A stretch of 64,000 nucleotides of DNA from a bacterium D16-36 (GTDB lineage Bacteria > Bacillota > Clostridia > Lachnospirales > Lachnospiraceae): assembly GCA_003611745.1 (NCBI GenBank), contig RAYF01000026.1, positions 1 through 64,000 of the forward strand. Direction: 5' to 3'. Made by a program: the position numbers and the translations under genes. Every line of letters begins with the position of its first letter. Within the stretch, counting starts at the first letter, position 1. This document shows positions 32,845-41,911 of the stretch, piece after piece. Below the pieces are notes generated by a model. It searched no databases and had not been told where the DNA came from. It saw nothing but the letters and a program-made list of their open reading frames with translations.

Positions 32845-33872
32845 GTAAAAAATTGAGTAAAGAAGAAAAGAAAAACCGTAAAAAGGTAAAACCGGGACGT
32901 TTAGCAAAGCGGGAAGCGATGGTGGGAATTGCATTTATCTCCCCCTGGATTATCGGAGCGCTAATGTTTCTGGTATATCCGTTGGCGATGTCTTTCTGGT
33001 ATTCGTTAAACAATATCCGTATTACACCGCTGGGACAGTTTTTCAATTATGTGGGAATCGGTAATTTTACACAGATTTTGATGGTTGATACGGAGTTTCC
33101 GCTAGAACTGGCGGACTATGTGATTTCTACTATTGTGTCTGTGCCGGTAATCGTAGTTTTTGCGCTGATGATTGCCATTATGCTGAATCAGGATATCAAA
33201 GGAAGAGGAGTATTCCGTTTGATTTTCTTCCTGCCGGTTATTATTGTCAGCGGGCCGATTCTTGGTATGTTAAATGCTGAGGGTGCAGGAAGCGTTACAG
33301 CGATTGATATACAGGCGATTACAAATGCGGTGGAAGAGACATTGCCAAAATCAATAGCAGAACCGATTTCTGACCTGTTTGAGAATATGATTACGATACT
33401 CTGGTATTCCGGTGTCCAGATTTTGATTTTCCTCTCGAGCCTGCAGAAAATCGACCGCTCTATGTATGAGGCAGCCAAGATTGACGGCGGTTCTGGATGG
33501 GAGTGCTTCTGGAAGATTACCCTTCCGACAATCAAGCCGATGATTTTGTTGAACTGTGTCTACACAATTGTATATATTTCAAATAATGACCAGAATGCAA
33601 TTATTGAGCTGATTAAGAATTCCATGTTCTCGGGGACAAAGGAAAAGGGATATGGATATGCTTCTGCTATAGCATGGCTGTACTCCTTTGTGGTGCTGTT
33701 AATTGTAGGGCTGTTTGCACTTGCATTTATCGCAAAGAAAGATGTTTATGCAAAACAGGTTAAGAAAGCAAAGAAGGCACACAAGAAGGAACTTAGAGAG
33801 ATTAAGAGAGTAGGAAGGAGGAGCGCTAGACATGCAAAAAAGAGAGAAAGAGAACAAGCAAAGCAACACTAA
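32841..33872 (+). CDS. Sugar ABC transporter permease (MalF-like), second set
   Basis: A 343-residue permease with a very basic N-terminus (KKLSKEEKKNRKKVKPGR), six helices and the EAA loop YEAAKIDGGSGWECFWKITLPTIKPM. Its start overlaps the DUF5696 stop by 4 bp (ATGA). A lysine/arginine-rich tail of about 45 residues follows the last helix, and its end overlaps the next permease gene by 41 bp. It differs clearly from the MalF-like protein at 26562, so the run encodes two distinct permease pairs rather than a recent duplication. Confidence 0.92.
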   Translation: MSKKLSKEEKKNRKKVKPGRLAKREAMVGIAFISPWIIGALMFLVYPLAMSFWYSLNNIRITPLGQFFNYVGIGNFTQILMVDTEFPLELADYVISTIVSVPVIVVFALMIAIMLNQDIKGRGVFRLIFFLPVIIVSGPILGMLNAEGAGSVTAIDIQAITNAVEETLPKSIAEPISDLFENMITILWYSGVQILIFLSSLQKIDRSMYEAAKIDGGSGWECFWKITLPTIKPMILLNCVYTIVYISNNDQNAIIELIKNSMFSGTKEKGYGYASAIAWLYSFVVLLIVGLFALAFIAKKDVYAKQVKKAKKAHKKELREIKRVGRRSARHAKKREREQAKQH

Positions 33873-34836
33873 TGGGCAGGCAGCAGCTGTAAAAAGGCCA
33901 AAGTTTAACAAAGATAAGTTTAGGAAGTTTATGCTTGGGACAAAAGAAAGGCAGGGCTTTTTGAAAGTATTCTGCATTTATGCACTGTTAATCTGTATTG
34001 GCTTCATTTATCTGAATCCGATTCTTCATATGATTAGCAGAAGCTTTATGTCATTAAACGACCTGCTGGATTCATCGGTAAACTGGATTCCAAGTGCTAT
34101 TGACCTATCGAACTATGCGCAGGCTGCAAAGAGTATGGATTTCTGGCGTTCTTTGGGAATGAGCATTATTATTGCCGGTGTCCCGACAATCTGCAATCTG
34201 ATTTCCTGTGCGGTTATAGGTTACGGGCTGGCACGCTTTGAGTTTCCGGGCAGGAATGTCGTGATTGGTATCATCCTTTTTACATTCATTCTGCCGACCC
34301 AGATTACAATGATTTCTACTTACTTGCTTTACACAAATATGGGTATTATAGGTACGCTTTGGGCGTTTGTGCTTCCATCCCTGCTCGGCATGGGAATCAA
34401 TGCCCCGATTTTCATATTGATTTTCTGGCAGTTTTTCAGACAGGTGCCGAAGGTATTGATAGAGGCAGCACAGATAGACGGTGCCGGCTATCTGAAATCT
34501 TTCTTTAAGATTTCACTGCCTTCTGCAGCACCAGCGATTATTACAGTATCCTTATTCTCATTTGTGTGGTACTGGAATGAGTCATATCTGACAGAATTAT
34601 ATGTTTCCGGTGTCAAAGTTAAGACGGGTTGGACATCACTGGTTATCCAGCTTGATAACTTTGCGACAAACTATAATTCTTATGCGCAAACTGCTACAGG
34701 CGGCGCTACGAGGCTAAATGAATCCATTAATATGGCAGGTACCATGCTTAGTGTTCTGCCGCTTATGCTGATGTACTTTATACTCCAGAGGTACTTTGTA
34801 GAGAGTATTGACCGTACAGGTATTACTGGTGAATAA
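33832..34836 (+). CDS. Sugar ABC transporter permease (MalG-like), second set
   Basis: A 334-residue permease with a long basic N-terminal extension (about 45 residues) before six helices and the EAA loop IEAAQIDGAGYLKSFFKISLPSAAPAI. It starts inside the previous gene (41-bp overlap) behind GGAAGGAGG. It forms the second permease pair with the protein at 32841. The 128-bp gap to the next gene holds a promoter-like element. Confidence 0.92.
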   Translation: MQKREKENKQSNTNGQAAAVKRPKFNKDKFRKFMLGTKERQGFLKVFCIYALLICIGFIYLNPILHMISRSFMSLNDLLDSSVNWIPSAIDLSNYAQAAKSMDFWRSLGMSIIIAGVPTICNLISCAVIGYGLARFEFPGRNVVIGIILFTFILPTQITMISTYLLYTNMGIIGTLWAFVLPSLLGMGINAPIFILIFWQFFRQVPKVLIEAAQIDGAGYLKSFFKISLPSAAPAIITVSLFSFVWYWNESYLTELYVSGVKVKTGWTSLVIQLDNFATNYNSYAQTATGGATRLNESINMAGTMLSVLPLMLMYFILQRYFVESIDRTGITGE

Positions 34837-34887
34837 TGGATTTAAAGTATTTTATAAAAAACTATAGAAGTTCCATAATATCTATGA

Positions 34888-34918
34888 TATAATGAACTAA
34901 TAAAAGCAACATATGTTG
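34888..34918 (+). promoter_or_regulatory. Promoter -10 box and palindrome before the lipoprotein binding protein
   Basis: TATAAT at 34888-34893, with only a poor -35 (TAGAAG), and a perfect 12-bp palindrome CAACATATGTTG at 34907-34918 at the expected transcription start. This suggests a regulated internal promoter that lets the binding protein be made in excess over the permeases. Confidence 0.5.
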
Positions 34919-34964
34919 GGCACTTATCAAAAGCTGTTGCATATTTAAGAAAAGGAGGAAGATT

Positions 34965-36533
34965 ATGAGAAAAAAATTATTAGCTTTGATGCTGACAATG
35001 TCCATGGCAGTTGGATTAGTCGGCTGTGGCGGCGGCAAACAGGAGAAGCAGGATCCTGGTAAGGTTAAGATGACAAATGAGACCGAGACGGTGGACATTG
35101 GCGGAATAACCTATACCAAGTCAAAGGATCTGACGGAGGATGACATTGAGCTTACCTATTTCCATTTTGATCAGGATGAGACGGTTACATATTTGAAAGA
35201 TCGTTTTGAGGAGATTTATCCTAACATCCATGTAAATGCAGTATATGAAAATGTAAAGACCTACAATGATACATTGTTATCCTTGGTCAACAGTGGTGAT
35301 ACACCGGATGTAATTATGTTCTCTGACGCAGATTTTGCGCTGAGCAACTCATTGCTTGCAGACATTACGGAACTTTGGAAATCAGATCCTGAGACAAAGG
35401 ATATTGCTACTACAATCAATGACTGTAATATCGGATGTTTTGCAACAAGCAAGCGCTTTGCGGTACCTGTAAAGTTCTTCCCTGGTGTTATGTACGTAGA
35501 TAGAAATGTACTGACGAAATTGAATATAGATCCGCCTTCAAGAAACTGGACATGGGATCAGATGATTAAGTTAATCAAAGATTGTACAGTAAAAGATTCT
35601 TCAGATGGCATGCCATATTACGGATGCGGATACTACAACAGGCTTGATTCCTACTATGGTATTGCTGCAGCACAGACAGTTCAGGGTGAGTTTGGATTTG
35701 ACGGCAATAAGTTTGACCTTACCGCATGGGCAATCGGCGAGCAGGAATTTGCAAACCTGAAGCAGGGCGGTTATATTGCACCTGTTACAGAGACCATTGA
35801 GATGGAGCAGTGGATGGGCGACTTCCAGGGCTGGTGTGGTGCTTCTTCACATGTAGCACTGTTTACAGAAGCATTCTGGACCTATCAGAATACATGGGCA
35901 ACAGAGAACTACAAACAGTATAATCTTGATATTGTTCCTTACGTTGTTCCTGCTGTCAGCGAGGAGGATGCTAAGTCTACCCACCATTCTATTGCAACAA
36001 TCGACTTTGGTGGTTTAACTACTTCCTGCCAGTATCCTCGCGAGGCATACGAGTTATTGAAGTTTATGTCATTTGGCAAGGATGGATGGAAGACAAGAAT
36101 TCAGTTATATAATGATGAAACACAGACAAACTCTAGCGGCCTTCCTTTGAAGCAGGATGTTATGCCAGCTCCGATTACAACAGACGAAGAAGTTTGGGAT
36201 CAGTATACTGAGATGTATTGCAAGGGAATGGATGATGAGCATGTAGGATACTGGAAAGAGTTCTTTGCAAGCTGTATGCAGCCGATTCCATATGGATGGA
36301 CCAGTATCGCTGGTTACTGGAACTACTGTGATGAGTATTTCAACAAGCTTGATATCCATAATAAAGTGGATAATGGTGAGGAGAAAGCTGCTGATAAGGT
36401 AGATGAGGCAACCCAGAAAGCGAACTACTATCATGCTTCTGCGATGTTGCAGTACTTTGGCAAGGAAGGATATGATATTCTTTCTGACGAAGAGATTTCA
36501 AAGTATGAAGAGATGGTAAAAGAGAATTCATAA
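34965..36533 (+). CDS. Lipoprotein ABC solute-binding protein
   Basis: A 522-residue family-1 solute-binding protein with a lipoprotein signal ending in the lipobox LVGC (cysteine near residue 22). The body shows the expected pattern: ELTYFHFDQDETVTYLKDRFEEIYPNIHVNAVYE, GDTPDVIMFSDADFAL, and late aromatic-rich loops (ENYKQYNLDIVPYVVP). Size is typical. It would capture oligosaccharide at the membrane for the second permease pair. It lies last in the seven-gene run, with its own probable promoter and a hairpin terminator after it. Ligand inferred as arabino-oligosaccharide from the flanking GH51, GH43 and GH127 genes. Confidence 0.9.
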   Translation: MRKKLLALMLTMSMAVGLVGCGGGKQEKQDPGKVKMTNETETVDIGGITYTKSKDLTEDDIELTYFHFDQDETVTYLKDRFEEIYPNIHVNAVYENVKTYNDTLLSLVNSGDTPDVIMFSDADFALSNSLLADITELWKSDPETKDIATTINDCNIGCFATSKRFAVPVKFFPGVMYVDRNVLTKLNIDPPSRNWTWDQMIKLIKDCTVKDSSDGMPYYGCGYYNRLDSYYGIAAAQTVQGEFGFDGNKFDLTAWAIGEQEFANLKQGGYIAPVTETIEMEQWMGDFQGWCGASSHVALFTEAFWTYQNTWATENYKQYNLDIVPYVVPAVSEEDAKSTHHSIATIDFGGLTTSCQYPREAYELLKFMSFGKDGWKTRIQLYNDETQTNSSGLPLKQDVMPAPITTDEEVWDQYTEMYCKGMDDEHVGYWKEFFASCMQPIPYGWTSIAGYWNYCDEYFNKLDIHNKVDNGEEKAADKVDEATQKANYYHASAMLQYFGKEGYDILSDEEISKYEEMVKENS

Positions 36534-36606
36534 GAGTTACAGGAACTTGTTATTAGTTTGTTTTTTAGGAGTTTTCTGGCTTCCGTACTTTATGGAATAT
36601 GTGATA

Positions 36607-36642
36607 AGCGAAAGGGCAAGGCGGTTACCTTGCCTTTTCGCT
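36607..36642 (+). terminator. Hairpin terminator after the transporter run
   Basis: AGCGAAAGGGCAAGG pairs with CCTTGCCTTTTCGCT across CGGTTA. The stem is long and includes G-U pairs; its 3' arm contains the T-run. It closes the transport operon. Confidence 0.7.
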
Positions 36643-36716
36643 AATGCTTAGGACAAGCGCATCGGCCGGAAGGAATCAGAAAACGGAATTTGTTATGTCA
36701 GAGAATGGAGGAAGAT

Positions 36717-38255
36717 ATGGCGAAATTAATAATCAATGAGGAAAACAGGCTTGGGAGGATAGAGCCGGAAGTCTATGGGCATTTCTCAGAACATCTGGGC
36801 AGATGCATCTATGAGGGCATTTATGTAGGGAAAGATTCAGATATTCCCAATGTGAATGGAATGCGCACAGATGTGGTGGAAGCCTTAAAAGAATTAAAAG
36901 TTCCGGTATTGCGCTGGCCGGGGGGCTGTTTTGCAGATGAATACCACTGGAAAGATGGCATCGGGCCGAAGGAGAGCCGTAAGAAAATGATTAATACGCA
37001 CTGGGGCGGTGTAGTTGAGGATAACAGTTTTGGTACGCATGAATATATGGAACTGTGCCGACAGCTTGGGTGCAAGACATATATTAACGGCAATCTGGGG
37101 AGCGGGACGGTTCAGGAGATGTCAGAGTGGGTAGAATACATGACATTTAAGGGCGTTTCCCCGATGGCAGACCTGCGGAGGGCGAATGGGCAGGAAGAGC
37201 CATGGAAGATTGACTATTTTGGAGTGGGAAATGAGAACTGGGGTTGCGGCGGCAATATGACACCAGAGCATTATGCAAATGAGTACCGCCGTTATCAGAC
37301 GTATGTAAGGGATTATCGCGAAAATCAGGAGGAGGATAAAGATAAGGACAAGTCTGAATCCATCCAGAAGGTGTGTTGTGGTGCAAATGTGTCAGATTAT
37401 TATTGGACGGAAGGCGTATTAGAGACTGCATTTGCCCATACAGAGAAGAAGTTCCATGGCTTTATGGATCACTTATCCCTGCATTATTATGTCCATCCTG
37501 AGGGCTGGGACATTAAGGGAAGTGCTACGGACTTTGATGCGGAGGTGTGGTATAAGACATTATATAAAGCACTGTATATGGATGAGCTGGTGCGCCGTCA
37601 TGGCGGCATTATGGATCAATATGACCCGGAAAAGAAGATAGGCATGTGCGTGGATGAATGGGGGGCATGGTACACAAATGAGCCAGGGACAAATCCGGGC
37701 TTCCTTTATCAGCAGAATACTGTCCGTGATGCGCTGATTGCGGGCATTACATTGAATATCTTCAATAAGCATTGTGACAGGGTTAAGATTGCTGCGCTGG
37801 CACAGGTGGTGAATGTACTGCAGGCTGTACTCCTCACGGAAGGTGCGCAGATGATTAAGACGCCGACATACCATGTCATGCATATGTACCGTTATCACCA
37901 AGGGGCGGATCTGCTGGAAAGCGCCATTACCGGTGTTGAAGAAATCGGCATGGGCAAGTGGAAGGTTCCGAAGATTACGGAGTCTGTCTCAGCAGGGGCG
38001 GATGGAATGGTTACCATCACACTGAATAACCTGTCTATTGATTCAGGTGAGAGTATCCAGATTCAGATGGTGGGAAAAGGTTATCAGGTGGCAGAGGCGA
38101 AGGTTGTAACGCATTCTGATATGCATGCCCGTAATACCTTTGATGCACCGGAGGAAGTGATGGAAGCAGACTTTACGGATTATACAGCAGATGAGGCGGG
38201 GATTACTGTCAATATGCCAAAAAACAGCGTATTGGAGCTTCGTTTGAAAAAATAG
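36717..38255 (+). CDS. abfA: GH51 alpha-L-arabinofuranosidase
   Basis: A 512-residue enzyme without a signal peptide, so cytoplasmic. It removes terminal alpha-L-arabinofuranosyl units from imported arabino-oligosaccharides. The opening [21 protein letters not shown] is typical. The acid/base is E173 in [11 protein letters not shown] and the nucleophile is E314 in CVDEWGAWY. The TIM barrel is followed by the usual C-terminal beta-sandwich (about residues 390-512). Length is normal for the family. The start is ATG 36717 behind GGAGGA. It follows the transporter terminator by 75 bp and is trailed 7 bp later by a small cysteine-rich protein gene. Confidence 0.94.
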   Translation: MAKLIINEENRLGRIEPEVYGHFSEHLGRCIYEGIYVGKDSDIPNVNGMRTDVVEALKELKVPVLRWPGGCFADEYHWKDGIGPKESRKKMINTHWGGVVEDNSFGTHEYMELCRQLGCKTYINGNLGSGTVQEMSEWVEYMTFKGVSPMADLRRANGQEEPWKIDYFGVGNENWGCGGNMTPEHYANEYRRYQTYVRDYRENQEEDKDKDKSESIQKVCCGANVSDYYWTEGVLETAFAHTEKKFHGFMDHLSLHYYVHPEGWDIKGSATDFDAEVWYKTLYKALYMDELVRRHGGIMDQYDPEKKIGMCVDEWGAWYTNEPGTNPGFLYQQNTVRDALIAGITLNIFNKHCDRVKIAALAQVVNVLQAVLLTEGAQMIKTPTYHVMHMYRYHQGADLLESAITGVEEIGMGKWKVPKITESVSAGADGMVTITLNNLSIDSGESIQIQMVGKGYQVAEAKVVTHSDMHARNTFDAPEEVMEADFTDYTADEAGITVNMPKNSVLELRLKK

Positions 38256-38262
38256 GACCGGG

Positions 38263-38532
38263 GTGTGGAAAAAGAATATGGCAGGTGTTTGTAAAAGATG
38301 CCTTTTAAGGGAGATGGCAGCAGCAGATGCGGAAAAGATTGCGGCCTACCGGGAGGCGATCAAAAAAAAGGACCGTGTGTCGGAAAAAGAGTATGAAGAG
38401 AGGCTTGCCGTATGTAAGTCCTGTGATTACCTAAATGCAGGAACTTGTGGCGCCTGTGGGTGTTATGTTGAGCTGCGGGCAGCGGCTAAGGCTGGAAAGT
38501 GCCCGTATAAGAAATGGCGGATGGTGGGATAA
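38263..38532 (+). CDS. Small cysteine-rich (DUF6171-like) protein
   Basis: An 89-residue protein with two cysteine clusters: CKRCLLREM near the start and CKSCDYLNAGTCGACGCYVELRAA near the end, with a final CPYKKW. This looks like a zinc-ribbon or metal-binding protein. The family assignment (DUF6171) is from memory. The start may be GTG 38263 (behind AGGA) or ATG 38278. It sits 7 bp after the GH51 gene and shares a terminator. No functional link to arabinan use is evident. Confidence 0.65.
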   Translation: MWKKNMAGVCKRCLLREMAAADAEKIAAYREAIKKKDRVSEKEYEERLAVCKSCDYLNAGTCGACGCYVELRAAAKAGKCPYKKWRMVG

Positions 38533-38536
38533 AAAG

Positions 38537-38577
38537 CCCGGATGATACGGAATAATCCGTATCGTCCGGGTTTTTTT
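38537..38577. terminator. Intrinsic terminator
   Basis: A 15-bp stem, CCCGGATGATACGGA with TCCGTATCGTCCGGG (one G-U pair), a 4-nt loop and seven T residues. An A-run on the other side makes it bidirectional, serving also the convergent GH43 gene ending at 38625. Confidence 0.9.
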
Positions 38578-38624
38578 GTAGCATATCTTCACTCTGTCAA
38601 TGCAGGCAGATGTGATATCTTATA

Positions 38625-41600
38625 TTACTTCTTTTTAACTTTGACTTTTACGGTAGCCTTGCTGCTCTTGTATTTTGCAGTAACTGTGGCGGTGCCAGCC
38701 TTTTTTGCTGTAGCCTTGCCTGATTTCTTATTGATGGAGAGGACGGATGGCTTAGAAGAACTCCATGTAATGGAGGACGTCTTGATGCCATAGCCCTTTG
38801 CCTTGAATGTAAAGGATTTCTTTACTTTGAGGCTTGTTTTCTTTTTAGATATCTTTACATATGCTTTCTTTACCGTAATCTTCTTGGTAAAGGACTGTGT
38901 TTTATTGTCGCTGCTTGTAAGTGTTGCTGTAATCGTAGCAGTACCTGCTTTCTTAGCGGTGACTGTTCCGGATGCATCAACAGAAGCAACGGATTCATCA
39001 GAAGAGCTGAATGTTGTCGTATAGGTGAAATCAGCGCTTCCAGATATCGTTATTTTGGAAGTGTTATTAGTATCGCCTCCGTAATAAATAGTGCTCTTGC
39101 TTGCAGAGCAGGAGAAGTTTGGGTAAGAACCTTTTTCTGCCTGATACTTTGCGGCAATTTCGCTTGCGCTTAATGGGGCGGAGTAAATATCCACATTGTC
39201 AATGCTTGCATTGACTACATCTTGTGAGGCAAATAATGTGCCGCTTCCGACGCGGACATCATTAATCTTTGCCATATTTTCAGCAGTCAGTACACTTTTT
39301 AGGGATCTGCCGTCTGCGGAGCGGACCTCGCCATTAATATAGACTGTGATACCGGCTGGTGTTACAGTATAGGTAATCAGATGCCATGTATTGGAGTCAG
39401 GTGCCAGCCCTTCCGAAGTATTTGTGCTGGTACTCTTATCGCGGACGCCCGCATAGCCTCCAACAAATAACGCAGTTGCAGGAACCATATTTGTAGTGTT
39501 AGAGGTCTTTGCTTCAAATAAAACAGAATTTTCCATTGTGGAACTGCTGCACTTTGCCCACATGCTTACAGTAAAGCCGGAATCGCCCATGTTCTTGAAG
39601 ACATCAGAAGGCAGTGCCAGATAATTTTTTCCGCTTGTGCCGGAACTATTTTTAATTGTCAGTACATTTCCGGCAAATGTATCAGAGGTAATAGAAGCGC
39701 TTCCCTGAAGAACAGCTTCCGCTGTATTTGTTCCAGTGCTTGCTGCCTTTTTATCGGTTACATTCTCAAAATCGTAACGGTAATCTGGTTTTAAGCTGGA
39801 AGATAAAACAGTGGTTTTATATTCTTTGGTAGCTGTTTCTGAACCGCTGGTAATGGTGGCTGTCAGTGTTACTTCCGTATCCTCGGCAGGCCGGGTTACT
39901 TTACCGCTGTTTGAAATGATATCTGCATTGCTGGAGGTCCATGCAATTTTTGTATTTTCAAATCCGGAAGTCGGTAATGTAAGGTCGCTGGTGGTCTTGG
40001 AAGTGATGGACAGATCCTTTTCCAGATTGTCTGTTGCCCTGTCAAGCACTTCCTTGTCTGTATATTTGTAGGCTTCCTTTCTCACACCCCAGATGGTTTC
40101 ATTATTTGTGCCGATTGCGGTAAATGTCATCCTCTTCTCGCATGCCTCAGATTCATCATGCTGCTGGAAGAAGACGCCGCTGTAGGTTACATCGTCAATG
40201 ACAGCAGTCATAAGGTAAGAACCGTCTTTTTCTGTCCATGTGCCTTTTATTGCACCGGAAATTGTGCCATCTGCATTGAGTTTAATGTTCTGTGGCGTTT
40301 TTACATTTGCATAATCCGCATTTATGCCGTGGTTAATATATTCGTACTCGCCGACGATGCTGTCCTTGTCATATCCTGTTTTGGAGATTTCATCACCTTT
40401 GTTTTCAAATACTGCAGTAACAGGCCAGCCGGCTTCATTGATAAACTGCTGGTGAACGCGTATTTCGTGCATTCCGCCCCGGTTTTCAAAACGTGTATGG
40501 TAAATAAGGTAGCGGTTGCCGTCATCATCAATCAGCGCGGAATTGTGTCCTGGGGCTTTGTATCCGGTTGGATTGCTGGAGAACTTATAATTGCCCATTA
40601 CTTTTATACCAAAGGTAAGGCGGCTCGTAAGCTGTACATCTTCGTAATTGTTTCCGGCCGCATCCAGATACGGCCCATCCGGGGATTTAGAGCGGTACAT
40701 GCGCATATGGTATCCGCCGTCTACATCTAATGCATCATAGGATACATACAGATAGTAATAATCGCTCTCTTTGTCATACAGGATATATGGCCCCTCGCCG
40801 GTAGACCAGTGGTTTTTGCCTCCGAGGTGGGTGCCGAAATAGGCATCTACTGCCCGGCCGTCCGCTGTGGTAGAAGTCTTTCCGGGATAGAGCGCCTCAC
40901 CGGTCTTAGGGTCGATTTCCAGTATAAAAATACCGCCGGAAAAAGAACCATAAGTCATCCAGAGTTTGCCGTCCTTGTCATAGAATACAGTCGGATCAAT
41001 GGCATTTGGCCCATAACGGAAATTATAGGAGGTACCGTCAAACCATTCTTTGTGCAGGCCGTCTAATTTGCCAGCTGCAATCAGTTCATCAATATTTGTA
41101 TTTTTGTAAGAAAGTTTGCCGCTTGCAACATTGTCGAAGGCAGAGTAGACTATGGTGTCCACCACATCATACGGGCCTTCGATATTCTGGGAGACGCCAT
41201 AGGCGATGACAGAGCGGCTCCATGTAGAGGTACAGCAAAAATACATCATATAGGCACCAGTAGAGCCGTCTGCATTAACGTAGTCCTTGTTCCAGAATAC
41301 ATCCGGTGCCCAGACATGGTACCTGCCGTCGTCGGTATCGCCTGCCTTTCCTGCCCATTCGAAAGGTTTTTTCAGGTTTTCGTCAAGGTCACCAAAAATA
41401 ACGTTATTTTTGGTGGCGTAATTGTTGGAAAATGTAGTCCAGTTGACCAGATCTTTTGATTTTGCCGCATCAATATGGGAACCAAAAGCGTAGTAGTATC
41501 CATCCGTGGCTTCCGTAATGGATGGGTCATGGACGGAAGCCCTTGCAGGCGAAGTGGTCAGAGAAGTAACAGATGCAGCCGTGGCAGTATCTGCATTTGG

Positions 41601-41675
41601 CGGAACTGTTACGGCTGTCGCTGCCAGTGCCATGGTCATAACACAGGACACCAGCTTTTTCAAGCTTTTTTTCAT
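38625..41675 (-). CDS. GH43 arabinanase, large secreted multidomain protein
   Basis: A 1016-residue secreted enzyme. After a signal peptide (residues 1-34) comes the GH43 propeller with D50 in VHDPSIT, a second Asp in NAIDPTVFYDKDGKLW and the Glu in STGEGPYILY. The arabinanase C-terminal beta-domain (to about 550, ending NNETIWGVR) is followed by an atrophied Ig-like domain (about 555-635), a LamG-like domain (about 645-850), a BIG_2 domain and a second, very basic Ig-like tail ending in KVKVKKK. There is no sortase motif. The start is ATG 41675; the ATG at 41690 contains the GGAGG ribosome site itself. It is divergent from another GH43 gene. Expected job: attacking polymeric arabinan while held at the cell wall. 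Confidence 0.92.
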   Translation of the reverse strand: MKKSLKKLVSCVMTMALAATAVTVPPNADTATAASVTSLTTSPARASVHDPSITEATDGYYYAFGSHIDAAKSKDLVNWTTFSNNYATKNNVIFGDLDENLKKPFEWAGKAGDTDDGRYHVWAPDVFWNKDYVNADGSTGAYMMYFCCTSTWSRSVIAYGVSQNIEGPYDVVDTIVYSAFDNVASGKLSYKNTNIDELIAAGKLDGLHKEWFDGTSYNFRYGPNAIDPTVFYDKDGKLWMTYGSFSGGIFILEIDPKTGEALYPGKTSTTADGRAVDAYFGTHLGGKNHWSTGEGPYILYDKESDYYYLYVSYDALDVDGGYHMRMYRSKSPDGPYLDAAGNNYEDVQLTSRLTFGIKVMGNYKFSSNPTGYKAPGHNSALIDDDGNRYLIYHTRFENRGGMHEIRVHQQFINEAGWPVTAVFENKGDEISKTGYDKDSIVGEYEYINHGINADYANVKTPQNIKLNADGTISGAIKGTWTEKDGSYLMTAVIDDVTYSGVFFQQHDESEACEKRMTFTAIGTNNETIWGVRKEAYKYTDKEVLDRATDNLEKDLSITSKTTSDLTLPTSGFENTKIAWTSSNADIISNSGKVTRPAEDTEVTLTATITSGSETATKEYKTTVLSSSLKPDYRYDFENVTDKKAASTGTNTAEAVLQGSASITSDTFAGNVLTIKNSSGTSGKNYLALPSDVFKNMGDSGFTVSMWAKCSSSTMENSVLFEAKTSNTTNMVPATALFVGGYAGVRDKSTSTNTSEGLAPDSNTWHLITYTVTPAGITVYINGEVRSADGRSLKSVLTAENMAKINDVRVGSGTLFASQDVVNASIDNVDIYSAPLSASEIAAKYQAEKGSYPNFSCSASKSTIYYGGDTNNTSKITISGSADFTYTTTFSSSDESVASVDASGTVTAKKAGTATITATLTSSDNKTQSFTKKITVKKAYVKISKKKTSLKVKKSFTFKAKGYGIKTSSITWSSSKPSVLSINKKSGKATAKKAGTATVTAKYKSSKATVKVKVKKK

Positions 41676-41703
41676 ACTTATTTCCTCCATTTCATTTTAA
41701 ATA

Positions 41704-41718
41704 AAAACGAATCGTTTT
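41704..41718. promoter_or_regulatory. Operator-like palindrome between two GH43 genes
   Basis: AAAACGA-A-TCGTTTT, a 15-bp near-perfect palindrome of the shape used by LacI/GalR-type repressors, 29 bp upstream of the minus-strand GH43 start. No LacI-type gene lies in the window. Confidence 0.45.
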
Positions 41719-41841
41719 TTAGCATAACTAAAGGGTATCATATTTGTACAAAATTTACAATAGAAATGGGGCAAATCAATTTGTGACATTTTTGTGTCGG
41801 TTATTTTTCACAGAAATGGGGCTTTGATTAGTGGGATTTCA

Positions 41842-41870
41842 TTGCATATTTACCAATTATGTAATATAAT
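41842..41870 (+). promoter_or_regulatory. Sigma-A promoter of GH43/CBM42-like gene
   Basis: TTGCAT (41842-41847), 17-bp spacer, TATAAT (41865-41870), 41 bp before the start codon at 41912. Confidence 0.65.
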
Positions 41871-41911
41871 GATGCCACGAAATATACAAATATAAATCGA
41901 GGAGGTGTTTC

